Assembly (NCBI GenBank): GCA_021793155.1
Contig: JAJYTF010000020.1
Coordinates: forward strand, 1 to 64,000
Length of the DNA stretch: 64,000 nucleotides
Direction: 5' to 3'
Source of the DNA: Pseudomonadota bacterium
Lineage (GTDB): Bacteria > Pseudomonadota > Alphaproteobacteria > Rhodospirillales > Magnetospirillaceae
The translations under genes and the position numbers were made by a program. The notes below the pieces were generated by a model. It was not told the origin of the DNA. It saw only the letters and a list, made by a program, of their open reading frames with translations, and ran no database searches. The number at the start of each line of letters is the position of its first letter. Position 1 is the first letter of the stretch. Shown here one piece after another: positions 42,922 to 52,381 of the stretch.

Positions 42922-43479
42922 GTGAAAACACTTGCTCCAGCTCTTGCCCTCGCCGCAGCCCTGACAGCCACCCCGGCCCTTGCTACCGACCACTTCACCC
43001 TCAGCAGCCCCGACATCGCCACCGGCCGCCCGATTGCCGAGCGACAGGTGTTTTCCGGCTTCGGCTGCAGCGGCGGCAACGTATCCCCGGCGTTGACCTG
43101 GCACGGAGCCCCTGCCGGAACACGGAGTTTCGCCCTCACCGTCTATGACCCCGATGCCCCCACCGGCAGCGGCTGGTGGCATTGGGTGGTATTCAACCTG
43201 CCGGCATCAACGCAACAGCTGGCTGCCGGCGCCGGTGACTCCGAACACCCGGGGCTGCCGGCAGGCTCGGTACAAAGCCGCACCGATTTCGGCAAGGCCG
43301 GCTACGGCGGGCCTTGCCCGCCCAAGGGAGACAAGCCGCATCGCTACATCTTCACCGTTTATGCGCTGAAGGTGGACAACCTGCCGCTGGACGCCGCATC
43401 GCCGGCCGCCATGGTGGGGTTCTACATCAACGCCAACACTCTGGCGAAGGCCAGCTTCACCGGCACCTACGGCCGCTGA
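42922..43479 (+). CDS. periplasmic PEBP (YbhB/YbcL Raf-kinase-inhibitor-like) protein
   Basis: A 185-residue exported PEBP-family protein. It starts at GTG 42922 (AGGA upstream), with a signal peptide MKTLAPALALAAALTATPALA. The family signatures GNVSPALTWHGAPAGTRSFA, VYDPDAPTGSGWWHWVV and YGGPCPPKGDKPHRYIFTVYAL are all present, containing the anion-binding His and Asp residues. PEBP proteins bind small ligands; the bacterial role is unclear. It is next to the SlyB-like lipoprotein gene and followed by a strong hairpin, so the pair may form a small envelope operon. Confidence 0.95.
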   Translation: MKTLAPALALAAALTATPALATDHFTLSSPDIATGRPIAERQVFSGFGCSGGNVSPALTWHGAPAGTRSFALTVYDPDAPTGSGWWHWVVFNLPASTQQLAAGAGDSEHPGLPAGSVQSRTDFGKAGYGGPCPPKGDKPHRYIFTVYALKVDNLPLDAASPAAMVGFYINANTLAKASFTGTYGR

Positions 43480-43491
43480 CCACCGAGTGGA

Positions 43492-43528
43492 CCGCCCCTG
43501 ACGCTTGGAACCCAAGCGTCAGGGGCGG
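43492..43528 (+). terminator. perfect 17-bp hairpin downstream of the PEBP gene
   Basis: Arms 43492-43508 and 43512-43528 are perfect reverse complements separated by only AAC. It begins 12 bases after the PEBP stop, a normal place for a terminator, but lacks a T-run. A very tight 17-pair stem such as this could also protect the 3' end of the mRNA. Confidence 0.65.
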
Positions 43529-43648
43529 ACTACCAGCTACTTGACTTGCGGCGACACAACGGCCGGGTCGACATCGGATCGATTGAATCCAATCGAGGCG
43601 ATCATCACATCCCCGAAGGATGTGGATCCCAACCCTGGAGACCCGACC

Positions 43649-44059
43649 ATGTACGCCAAGCTTCCCTTGTCCCTTGCCGCAGCCGGAGCGGTCCTGTTGC
43701 TGGCGACCGGCGCATCCGCGACCGGAGTCTCGCCCGCCGCCTCGCAAGAGATCGCTACCGCCGCGGCCCATGCCGGCATGGCGGCCAGTGCGGCCGATGC
43801 AACCATGGTGCATGCCCATCTGCACCACACCATCAACTGCCTGGTCGGCCCGAAAGGGGCCGGCTACGACACCTCGCAGGATGATCCCTGCAAGGGCCAG
43901 GGCAAAGGCGCCATTCCTGACTCGCCGCCGGCAATGCAGAAGAAACTGGAGGCCGCCTTGGCGACCGCCAAGATCGGCGCCGCCGAACCCGATATGACCT
44001 CGGCGAAAGACAAAGCCAGGCAGGTGCAGTCGGCCCTGACCAGCGCACTGGGCGAGTAG
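43649..44059 (+). CDS. small secreted protein, unknown function
   Basis: A 136-residue exported protein. The ATG at 43649 is preferred because a signal peptide follows at once (MYAKLPLSLAAAGAVLLLATG, cut near ASATG); the longer frame adds 48 residues across the hairpin. The mature part contains a His-rich helix with a Cys (MVHAHLHHTINCLVGPKGAG) and a second Cys in DDPCKGQGKG. These could bind metal or form a disulphide. Related small periplasmic proteins seem familiar to me in other alphaproteobacteria, but no function is known to me. Confidence 0.65.
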   Translation: MYAKLPLSLAAAGAVLLLATGASATGVSPAASQEIATAAAHAGMAASAADATMVHAHLHHTINCLVGPKGAGYDTSQDDPCKGQGKGAIPDSPPAMQKKLEAALATAKIGAAEPDMTSAKDKARQVQSALTSALGE

Positions 44060-44215
44060 TCCGCCGCCTCGTTCCGGCTGTGCTTTCGAGCGCCGGTGGG
44101 ATTCGTCACTGGCTCGACCGCGGTGTCCTGGTCAGTTCGTCCTGATTGCGCAGGTTGGCCGGGCCCCGCGGCCGAGAGGCGCAGCGGCGTGACGTCAATG
44201 ATGGCCGCGGCGCCT

Positions 44216-44699
44216 TCAATTTTCATCCGTCTCGGCGCCGGCCGCCGCAGGCGCTGCAAAGACGACTTCCAACTGCAGCATTTGCGCTCGCAGCCGATCG
44301 GCCAATGCGCCACCCCTGATTGCAACGGCGGTCGACAGTGCATCGGCTACGGTAGCCGAGGACGCCACCACGGAAACGCTGCCGGCAAATTGCGTGCTGC
44401 GCGCACAGGCCGAATTGAAGATGTGGTTGCACCATGGGCTGAAGCGGGTTCCGTCGGGTGCTGAGGTGGCAACGGCGCGGTCGACCAGTCGCAGCTTCCC
44501 CGCTCCTTCCAATCCGACCTGCCACGGCCGGCCGTCGGGATGTGCCCCGACCGCCCGGATTTCCCCATATCCACCAGGACGTGCGCCATCCCGCGATTGC
44601 GCAACAGTTCGGCCACCTTGTCGGTGACGAACCCCTGGGCGATCCCGTTGAGGGTTATCGCCATGCCGCAGAAATGGGCCGTCGCCTGCGGATCATAGG
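44216..44699 (-). pseudogene. C-terminal fragment of ApbE (NosX-like) flavin transferase, frameshifted
   Basis: The minus strand reads a clear ApbE C-terminal half: YDPQATAHFCG, ITLNGIAQGFVTDKVAEL and HVLVDMG in one frame. The reading continues as GEIRAVGAHPDGRPWQVG ... VDRAVATSAPDGTRFSP in another. The switch falls in the run TTCCCC at 44561-44566 and equals one lost base. The N-terminal half, with the first FAD-binding blocks, is missing because the fragment is joined directly to a NosY fragment upstream. ApbE/NosX attaches FMN to NosR-type proteins. As it stands it cannot be functional. Confidence 0.8.
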
Positions 44700-45016
44700 G
44701 GGCGGGCGGCGGGCAGCCCCGCCATGCCGGAAAATTTGCGGACTTCGTTGAAGCCCGAAAGGTTGAGCAGGCGAAAGACGTCGGTGGGACTGAGCAGCAG
44801 CAGCCAGCGAAACGCGCCGGCGGAAATGCCGCGCCCCTGGGTGGCGGCAAGCAAACCAAGAAGGCCGATGTCGAACAGGATGACCTGGAACAGCCACAGC
44901 GCCACCGCGATGCCCGCCGCGGTCGGCCGCTCGCGGACCAGCCCGCTGACCAGAGCGCTCACGCCGGCCGGCGCCCTCGGCCTCTGCGAGAGCGATGCCC
45001 AGCAGGCGTCGGGGTT
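44693..45016 (-). pseudogene. fragment of NosY (ABC-2 permease of the nos operon)
   Basis: The minus strand reads ALVSGLVRERPTAAGIAVAL, a hydrophobic helix (LWLFQVILFDIGLLGLLAA) and SPTDVFRLLNLSGFNEVRKF. These match the C-terminal part of NosY, the membrane protein of the NosDFY copper/nitrous-oxide-reductase maturation ABC transporter. The open frame begins only after a stop at about 45017 and the N-terminal two thirds are absent. The end is fused to an ApbE/NosX fragment. Only a GTG at 44962 could serve as a start. Both fragments point to a deleted nos operon. Confidence 0.75.
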
Positions 45017-45240
45017 CTATCTTGGCATCGCCGACGCAACTCAGGACGAAAGCGTCCTGCTGACGGCCCAGCGGCTGGCCGAAGGGACCATGGCGCGCCT
45101 GGTCCTTCTGCGCATGCAGATCGCTCGACAGAGCCCCGGCCGGCCGCCACTCGGTTAATCGCTGCACCAGGACTATTGGCAGTTGTCAAAATATGACCGG
45201 GACAGTCCCCGTCATTTCGCAATGCAACAAGCAATGCTGA

Positions 45241-47232
45241 ATGACGGTCACCCAAGACAGCGCTAAATCAAACTTGTTTTCGTCCGCCAAATTCTGGAAA
45301 ACCTTTGCGACGCCATCTACACTGGCGACACAGGATGGAAGTTTGGTAAAGCGCATGGAAGCGTCGCAAACTGAAAATAACGGTTCATCGGGCCCTCAGC
45401 TGGCGGAGGCCAAGCCGCCGAGCTTTCTGCGGCGCTTCCTGACATTGGCCATGCCCTATTGGCGCTCGGACGAAAAGTGGAAGGCCCGCGGCCTGACCTT
45501 GACGCTGGTCCTGCTTACTGTCGCCCAGGTGGTGACCCCCATTCTGATGAACCTGTGGAGCGAGAATCTTTTCGACGCTCTGGAACAGCATTTGATGCGG
45601 CGGTTCCTTTTCCTGGTGGCCGTCTTCGTCGTCATCATCCTGGCGAACCTCGCCGTGACCACGACCCATCTGGCGGTGAAGCGCCGGCTTCAGCTGGGCT
45701 GGCGCCGCTGGCTGACCCGCCATGTGCTGGACGATTGGATGACCACCGGGCGCCACTACCAGGTCACCCACATGCCGGGCGACCACGACAACCCCGACGG
45801 ACGCATCGCCGAGGACATCCGCATCGCCACCGAATCGGCGATCAACCTGGCCCATTCGCTCTTCTACTGCCTGCTGCTGCTGGTCAGTTTCACCAAGATC
45901 CTGTGGTCGCTCTCGGGCCCGGGGCAGGTCACCATTGCCGGCATCGACATTTACATTCCCGGCCATCTTGTCTGGGTGGCGCTGGTCTATGCCGCCATCG
46001 GCACTTCGGTCGCCATGTGGCTGGGCCACCCGCTGGTGCGTGCGGTCAACAACCGCCAGACGCACGAGGCCAATTTCCGCTTCGGCCTGGTCCACGCCCG
46101 GGAAAAATCGGAAGCGATCGCCCTGATCCGCGGCGAAAAGGACGAGCGGCGGCGCTTCTCGGACCTTTTCGTCGAAGTGGCCGTGGCATGGCGTCGGCAG
46201 ACTTCGGCCTTGTTGCACATCACCATGTTCACCTCCACCTGGTCGGTGCTGTCCACCGCCTTTCCCATCCTGGTGGCCGCGCCGCGCTATATCTCGGGCT
46301 CCATCAGCCTGGGCGTGCTGATGCAGACCGCTCAAGCCTTCCAGCAGATGGAGGGGGCGTTGTCCTGGCCCATTGACAACCTGGGCCTGGGCGCGGAGTG
46401 GAAGGCATCGGTCGAACGGGTGCTGGGGCTGCATGACGCGCTGACCCGCCTCGAGGAGGAGGTGGCCGACGCCGAGGAGCACCGCATCACTATCGCCACC
46501 GGCGATCGGCCGGTCTTGGCCTTCCAGGATTTGTCGGTCCACGACCCTGACAACAAGGTGGTGATCAGCGATTTCTCGGCGGATATCGCGCTGGGCGAAC
46601 GGGTGCTGATCTCCGGCGACCCGGGTGCCGCGGTCAAGCTGTTCAAGGTGGTGGCGCAGCTGTGGCCGTGGGGCCACGGCCGCGTCGAACTGCCCAATGA
46701 TGCGACCATCTTCTTCATGCCGCAGCGGCCTTACCTGCCGATCGGCACTTTGCGCGGCGCCATCAGCTATCCTGCCGGCCCCGACGCCTTCAGCAATGAC
46801 GAATTGGCCGCCGCGCTGAAATCGGTGGGGCTGGATCACCTGGTCGAGCGGCTGGAGGACACACAGGCCTGGGAGAAGGTGGTTACGGCCGGCGACCAGC
46901 AGCGCCTGGGCTATTCCCGGCTGTTGCTGCATCGCCCGAACTGGATCTTCATCCAGGAGGCGACGAACGCCCTGGATCCGGAAGGCGAAGAGGACATGAT
47001 GCGCCTGGTGCAGGCCGAGTTTCCTCAGGCGACCATCCTGACCGTCGGCTACCACGCCTCGCTCGAGGCCTACCACCAGCGCAAGCTGGTCCTGGTGCGT
47101 GCCCCGGACGGCCTGGTGCTGATCACCGATCGCCGCCGGGTGCCGCGCCCGTCGAAATCGAAAGTCGGCCCCGGCCGGTTCTACAGCCAGCTTCTCAAGC
47201 TGCTGGGGCAGACGAGCGGCGAGACGACCTGA
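45241..47232 (+). CDS. SbmA/YddA-type ABC membrane protein with inactivated ATPase domain
   Basis: A 663-residue protein (an internal ATG at 45355 could be the true start). Residues about 65-400 are the ABC_membrane_2 fold of SbmA/BacA/YddA, with about six helices and the family loop MPGDHDNPDGRIAEDIRIAT (about 178-197). Residues about 425-645 have the shape of an ABC ATPase, but Walker A is GDPGAAVKL (459-467) without GK(S/T), Walker B has Gln572 for Asp, the signature is TAGDQQR and the switch His is Tyr604. It probably cannot hydrolyse ATP. Transport of peptides or vitamin-like substrates by ion gradient, as in SbmA, is possible. It overlaps the convergent GH1 gene by 38 bases. Confidence 0.88.
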   Translation: MTVTQDSAKSNLFSSAKFWKTFATPSTLATQDGSLVKRMEASQTENNGSSGPQLAEAKPPSFLRRFLTLAMPYWRSDEKWKARGLTLTLVLLTVAQVVTPILMNLWSENLFDALEQHLMRRFLFLVAVFVVIILANLAVTTTHLAVKRRLQLGWRRWLTRHVLDDWMTTGRHYQVTHMPGDHDNPDGRIAEDIRIATESAINLAHSLFYCLLLLVSFTKILWSLSGPGQVTIAGIDIYIPGHLVWVALVYAAIGTSVAMWLGHPLVRAVNNRQTHEANFRFGLVHAREKSEAIALIRGEKDERRRFSDLFVEVAVAWRRQTSALLHITMFTSTWSVLSTAFPILVAAPRYISGSISLGVLMQTAQAFQQMEGALSWPIDNLGLGAEWKASVERVLGLHDALTRLEEEVADAEEHRITIATGDRPVLAFQDLSVHDPDNKVVISDFSADIALGERVLISGDPGAAVKLFKVVAQLWPWGHGRVELPNDATIFFMPQRPYLPIGTLRGAISYPAGPDAFSNDELAAALKSVGLDHLVERLEDTQAWEKVVTAGDQQRLGYSRLLLHRPNWIFIQEATNALDPEGEEDMMRLVQAEFPQATILTVGYHASLEAYHQRKLVLVRAPDGLVLITDRRRVPRPSKSKVGPGRFYSQLLKLLGQTSGETT

Positions 47233-48538
47233 TCAGTTCGGCATACCAGCGGGCGGAAGCCTTGGCCGTGCGGTTTTGGGTCTGGTGGTCGACATAGACC
47301 AGCCCGAAGCGCTGGCTGAGCCCGCTGCCCCATTCGAAATTGTCCAAGAGCGCCCAGGGGAAAAAGCCGCGCACATCGGCGCCGGCACGCATGGCGTCGC
47401 CCATCGCCTCCGTGTAGGCCTTGAAAAAATTGATGCGGTGCTGGTCGTCCACCTGGCCCGCCGCGTCGGGCGCGTCGTCGCCGCCGCAACCGGTTTCCGT
47501 CACATAGATGGGCATGCGGTAGCGCCGGGTGATGGCCAGCAGCTCATCGCGGAACATGTCGGGGAATACCGGCCAGCCGACGCCATAGGTCGGCGCATCG
47601 GCGGGCGTCTCGCCCCAGCCGAAGCCCCAGGTGGTGTTGGCGTCGGCCCGGGCGAAAATGGGGCCGTAATGGTTCAGGCCGAACCAGTCGATAGGCCGGC
47701 AGATGCGGGCCATGTCGCCGGCCTGCACATAAGGTTCGATGGATCGGCCGATCTGCGGCGGGTAATGGCCGAGCAACTGCGGATCGGGAAAGGCGAGGTT
47801 CCAGTGCTCGTTCAACAGGTCGGCGGCAACCTGGTTTTCCGCCTTGTCGCCTTCCGGCAGAACGATCTGCCGGTTATGGATGGCGCCGATCGATGCGTTC
47901 GGCACTAGGTCGCGCAACACGTCGACCCCGGCGCCATGGGCGAGGTTGACGTGATGGATGGCCCTCAGGTGGCAGGCCTGGTCGGTGACCCCCGGCGCCG
48001 CCCAGTCGATGGCGTAGCCGAACAGGGTGAACACGCAAAACTCGTTGAAGGTGATCCAGCGCTTCACCCGGTCGCCGTAGCGCCGCGCCGCCAGACAGGC
48101 ATAGTCGGCGAACCAGCCGGCACAGTCGCGATTGGTCCAGCCGCCCAGGTCGTCAAGCCCCTGCGGCAGATCCCAGTGGTAAAGGGTCAGCCATGGTTCG
48201 ATTCCCGCCTCCAGCAGGCCATCGATCAGCCGGTCGTAGAAGTCGAGACCGCCTTGGTTGACCGCCCCGCGGCCGCGTGGCAGCAGGCGCGGCCAAGCCA
48301 CCGAAAAGCGATAGGCGGCGAGCCCCATCTCCTTCATCAGCGCGATGTCTTCGGGATAGCGATGGTAGTGGTCACAGGCGACATCGCCGGTCGTGCCGTC
48401 GCCCACGCCGCCCTTCGTCCGGCAACGGGTATCCCAGATGCTGCGGCCGCGCCCACCCTCGGCAACCGCGCCTTCGATCTGATAGGCCGAGGTCGAGACA
48501 CCCCAAACGAAATCATGCGGCAATTCGGGCAAAGACAT
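47195..48538 (-). CDS. GH1 beta-glucosidase
   Basis: A 447-residue cytosolic enzyme of glycoside hydrolase family 1. The start at ATG 48538 gives the standard GH1 N-terminus (FVWGVSTSAYQIEGAVAEGG). The acid/base Glu is in ITFNEF (about residue 165; NEP in most members) and the nucleophile is in IYVTETGCGG (about 352; TENG in most). Both Glu residues are kept, but their flanks are atypical. It hydrolyses terminal beta-glucosides. It might act on products of the secreted GH16 enzyme 6 kb away (inference). Confidence 0.95.
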   Translation of the reverse strand: MSLPELPHDFVWGVSTSAYQIEGAVAEGGRGRSIWDTRCRTKGGVGDGTTGDVACDHYHRYPEDIALMKEMGLAAYRFSVAWPRLLPRGRGAVNQGGLDFYDRLIDGLLEAGIEPWLTLYHWDLPQGLDDLGGWTNRDCAGWFADYACLAARRYGDRVKRWITFNEFCVFTLFGYAIDWAAPGVTDQACHLRAIHHVNLAHGAGVDVLRDLVPNASIGAIHNRQIVLPEGDKAENQVAADLLNEHWNLAFPDPQLLGHYPPQIGRSIEPYVQAGDMARICRPIDWFGLNHYGPIFARADANTTWGFGWGETPADAPTYGVGWPVFPDMFRDELLAITRRYRMPIYVTETGCGGDDAPDAAGQVDDQHRINFFKAYTEAMGDAMRAGADVRGFFPWALLDNFEWGSGLSQRFGLVYVDHQTQNRTAKASARWYAELIRSSRRSSAPAA

Positions 48539-49158
<620 letters not shown>

Positions 49159-49159
<1 letters not shown>

Positions 49160-49584
49160 TGATCTATCTCGACACATCGTTGATTGTTGCGGCGCTTTCC
49201 AACGAAGCGATGACGGCCCGAGTCCAAGGATGGCTTGCGGAGCAGGATCCGACCCAGCTTCTGATCAGCGACTGGACTATCGCCGAGATGTCCTCCGCCA
49301 TGGCCATCAAGCTGCGGACAGGGCAGATCGACCTGGAACAGCGCGCCGCGGCGCTTGCCATGTTCAACAGGCTGGTGGCGGAGAGCTTCACAGTGCTGCC
49401 GGTCACGGGCGGGCATTTCAGGGCGGCGTCGAAATTTGCCGATCAGCACATCCTCGGGCTTCGTGCCGGCGACGCCCTGCATCTGGCGATAGCGTCTGAG
49501 CACGGAGCCAAAGTGCACACGCTCGACCAGCGGCTTGCCGACGCGGGGCCAGTGCTCGGTGTGCCGACGCAGTTGATGGCATGA
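49159..49584 (+). CDS. PIN-domain toxin (VapC-like)
   Basis: A 141-residue PIN-domain ribonuclease toxin. The four acidic residues of the metal site are visible: Asp5 (YLDTSLIV), Glu43 (WTIAEMSSA), Asp at about 104 ([11 protein letters not shown]) and Asp at about 122 (TLDQRL). Such enzymes cleave tRNA or rRNA when released from the antitoxin. The start codon overlaps the antitoxin stop. Cognate pairing of PIN toxins with Phd-type antitoxins is common. Confidence 0.92.
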
Positions 49585-49877
49585 TGGGGCCGATAACTCT
49601 TCACGATTGCGGAACGGCGGGTTTCGGATCGGTGCGAAGAAAACTGGACGATCGCCCTCTCCCCAACTCGCTCGGAATGCTGGGCTCAGTGTACTTCCCG
49701 GAAACTACCGAAGGCGAAAGCGTGCTTATGGTGGTACTGCCGACCTTCAATCGCAGCAAGGCGCGGCCCGCTGTGGGCCAGGAGCGGTCAGTCAACCGTT
49801 TATCGTCGTTGTCGGCATCCCATCAAATCCACTTGAAACGTCGAGGAGCCATCAAGTTTTGATTCAAGAAAAAGAAA
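49585..49877. other. 293-base intergenic region without a clear gene
   Basis: This lies between the toxin gene and the HD-GYP gene 3' end. An open frame at 49581-49862 has no protein-like composition and I do not call it. A 15-base string at 49771-49785 recurs at 53183-53197, suggesting remnants of a dispersed sequence. Confidence 0.3.
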
Positions 49878-51146
49878 TCAGGTGATGGTCATGTATCGTT
49901 CCTGATAGCGGCGTTCGTCCTCCGCCTGTGCTTCCAACGAGGCGCCCACGATTTCGTCGTAGTCATCGGTCAAAGCCTCGACAATGACCGGTTCAAGCAG
50001 CTTCTGCGCAGACATGTTGCGCAGAGCCGAAATCACCGTCTCTTTATTCCCCTGATCTCGATAGGGACGGCTCTCGGCAATCGCCGAGGCAACGTCGGCC
50101 ACCGCCACAATCTTGGCCCCGACATCCAGAGCATTGCGTTCCAGCCGACCCGGATAGCCACTTCCGTTCAATCGTTCGTGATGATAGGAAGCCCATTCGG
50201 CGATCTGCTCAAATCCGCGTACCCTGGAGAGGACGCGATAGGTATAAAACGGGTGTTGCCGAATGATGGCGTATTCCTCGGCCGTCAGACGCTCTGGCTT
50301 GCAGAGAATTGCGTTCGGCACCACCAACTTGCCGACATCGTGCAAAAATCCGGCGATTTCGATCTGCTGAAGATCCTTGCCCGAAAATGCCAGACGCTGG
50401 GCCAAACTGCGGGCACACGCCGCGACGCCAGAAGAGTGGCTGGCGGTGAAACGCGAGCGAAAGTCGGTAATGTCTTTCAGAACGACGGCGATGGCACGAG
50501 CCGCCTCAAAATCGAGATCGATGGAACGCAGCGGACAACGCTGTTGAAGACGCAAGGCGAGATCTTTTGAAACAAGTTCCAGCCAGAAATCCTCACATGT
50601 GGAAACCTGCCTAAGCAATTGGATCACGTCAGGATGCAATATGTCGCCCGAAAGCTGCGAAACCTGCGTCCGAAGCCTGTCACTCTGATGCAAAATGAAC
50701 TGGCGGCGATCAATCCACCTTTCCAGATGATCGGCCAGTAGCAGAAATTGGGCGGCGAGAACATTGTCATCGGCGAAACTTCGTCCCTCTTTCTGATGTT
50801 GCGAAATCGGCGTGTGGTGCCAGTCAACAATCTCGCCAGCCGGGGCCAGCCAGAATGCCTCCCGAAACAGCTTGCCGCCGCGCAGACAATGCGCACCGGG
50901 AAAAAGGTCTTCCGCGACGTGCACGCCTATTTTTTCCTCAGGAGACAAGGCGCCGATGTCGTGAAGCATCGCCGCCATGAACAATCGTTCTGACAGTTCG
51001 TGATCCAGATTGGCAGCCCTCGCCAGTTCCGATGCAATATATGCTGTTCTAACCTGGTGATCGACCAATGAAGGATCCGGCAAATCCATTGTTTCTGATA
51101 CTGAGAACAAGATGTCTGTAAGATTTACTTTCAGATGAGCCCACAT
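49878..51146 (-). CDS. double-HD protein with C-terminal HD-GYP domain
   Basis: A 422-residue protein with two HD domains. The first (residues about 25-110) has AAMLHDIGALSPEEK and later DWHHT. The second (about 225-385) is an HD-GYP domain with AGFLHDVGKLVVPNAI, HHERLNGSGYPGRL and AVADVASAIAESRPY. HD-GYP domains hydrolyse cyclic di-GMP or related cyclic nucleotides. The GSGYP motif replaces the canonical DGxGYP core start but retains GYP. No receiver is attached, so the N-terminal HD may sense or regulate. Monocistronic. Confidence 0.9.
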   Translation of the reverse strand: MWAHLKVNLTDILFSVSETMDLPDPSLVDHQVRTAYIASELARAANLDHELSERLFMAAMLHDIGALSPEEKIGVHVAEDLFPGAHCLRGGKLFREAFWLAPAGEIVDWHHTPISQHQKEGRSFADDNVLAAQFLLLADHLERWIDRRQFILHQSDRLRTQVSQLSGDILHPDVIQLLRQVSTCEDFWLELVSKDLALRLQQRCPLRSIDLDFEAARAIAVVLKDITDFRSRFTASHSSGVAACARSLAQRLAFSGKDLQQIEIAGFLHDVGKLVVPNAILCKPERLTAEEYAIIRQHPFYTYRVLSRVRGFEQIAEWASYHHERLNGSGYPGRLERNALDVGAKIVAVADVASAIAESRPYRDQGNKETVISALRNMSAQKLLEPVIVEALTDDYDEIVGASLEAQAEDERRYQERYMTIT

Positions 51147-51428
51147 GGTGACTCCCCCTGCCCATTCTCTAACATCGGTCTTGCTTGGCTCGGCAAATCA
51201 TCGCATGACAGCGCGTCATTCCAAAAGTGGAAACTCTTCAGGTCAATGTCGCTCGATAAGGTGGGCGTATTATGGCCAAGTCGTAGCGTCTCTTATGGGT
51301 CACAAAGAGCGGTAGGCACCGTGTTTTCCGTCGACGGCTATCTGGTCGATCTCAGGCGTTCCCTATTGTTGACCGCACTGGCAATTCGGGCCAGGTTTCC
51401 TGCCGTCCGTGCGGTTCCCGGCCTGCGT

Positions 51429-51803
51429 TCATCCCAGGGGCAGCGCCCGCACCGCCTTGACAAAGGCTTCTGCATGGCGCACCGACCACTCCGCCTTGTC
51501 GCTCGGAATCGACTCGGCCGAATAGTCCGCCAGCAATCGCACATCCTGGACCTGGCCGAGGGCGCGGCCGATTTCGCGTGGGATCAGGCCAGTCTTGACG
51601 AATTCCATGGCGAACGCGCTGTGGACGGACCCATGGGTTTTATGGGAGTCGGGGGTATAGCCTCGGCGGGCCAGAGCGCCGCGCGCTGCGTCGAACATGG
51701 CGTAATAGGCTCGGCTACACGCGCTGTCGGTGTCACCCAGGTCCAGCAGAACGCGCGCAGACTTCACGGCACGGGCGGCCTTCTCCAGAAGATGCGCCGT
51801 CAT
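51429..51803 (-). CDS. HEPN-domain protein of an MNT/HEPN pair
   Basis: A 124-residue helical HEPN protein. The start at 51803 is five bases after the nucleotidyltransferase stop. The family core LLDLGDTDSACSRAYYAMFDAARGAL (about residues 20-45) is typical of the Mnt-partner type. The RNase motif R-x4-6-H of toxic HEPN proteins is not evident, so RNase activity is uncertain. In related modules the nucleotidyltransferase AMPylates or otherwise neutralises the HEPN partner. Function inferred from the pair. Confidence 0.85.
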   Translation of the reverse strand: MTAHLLEKAARAVKSARVLLDLGDTDSACSRAYYAMFDAARGALARRGYTPDSHKTHGSVHSAFAMEFVKTGLIPREIGRALGQVQDVRLLADYSAESIPSDKAEWSVRHAEAFVKAVRALPLG

Positions 51804-51808
51804 GTCTG

Positions 51809-52150
51809 TCACAGCACCCGACCTTCCTGGCGGATGTTGGCGAGCAGGCGTGGATTGGAATGACGCTCCGGGTGTTCCCACTCGTCGCTCCGCACCGGTA
51901 GCGGCTGAATCAATACCCCGGTATCGAGCAGGATATCATAGGCGACGGCACTCAGGTCCAGGACGGCATCGAGCACATCGCCCGGCCGGCCGTCCAGCAC
52001 CACTGCAACATCTACATCGCTGTCGGTGCCGGCATCGCCGCGCGCATGGCTGCCGAACAAGATGGCGGAGCGGAAATGCGCCCCTTCGCGCTGTGCCACC
52101 GCGCGGGTAAAGGCTTCAAGCGCCCGAGGCAAATTCCCCAACTCGGCCAT
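51809..52150 (-). CDS. MNT-type nucleotidyltransferase antitoxin
   Basis: A 113-residue minimal nucleotidyltransferase. The catalytic motif LFGSHARGDAGTDSDVDVAV (about residues 31-50) is the family G-S-x-A-R-G ... D-x-D signature. The remainder is a short helical extension. It precedes a HEPN gene by five bases, the usual two-gene order. Such proteins act as antitoxins that modify HEPN toxins. It starts at ATG 52150. Confidence 0.9.
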   Translation of the reverse strand: MAELGNLPRALEAFTRAVAQREGAHFRSAILFGSHARGDAGTDSDVDVAVVLDGRPGDVLDAVLDLSAVAYDILLDTGVLIQPLPVRSDEWEHPERHSNPRLLANIRQEGRVL

Positions 52151-52381
52151 AGCAGCGTTTCTCCACTTGCCTAGTTACGATATGTGTTCGGAGCCGTTGG
52201 AACAATCGGCATTACCCGAGCGAATGAGATTCGCCAGTTTGATCCAACGGAACGTGTCCGCGATCTGCGAACGGCAGGAATGGGTCACGAAGGGCAGTCC
52301 CGCCTTCGAATTCGCTCGTCGTCTATAAAATCGTCACCGGACCCACTTTGCCGGCCCCGTTTGCTAAGCAGTCCAGGCAGA

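Noticed and set aside
44724-45158. Plus-strand frame over the NosY fragment ending near ARQSPGRPPLG
   Set aside because: Its C-terminal part looks somewhat protein-like, but its first half is antisense to the NosY piece and no start signal or family is recognisable; left uncalled.
45385-47076. 563-residue minus-strand open frame
   Set aside because: Antisense shadow of the SbmA/YddA-type gene.
49581-49862. 93-residue plus-strand frame after the PIN toxin
   Set aside because: No family-like composition, overlaps dispersed-sequence remnant, weak start context.
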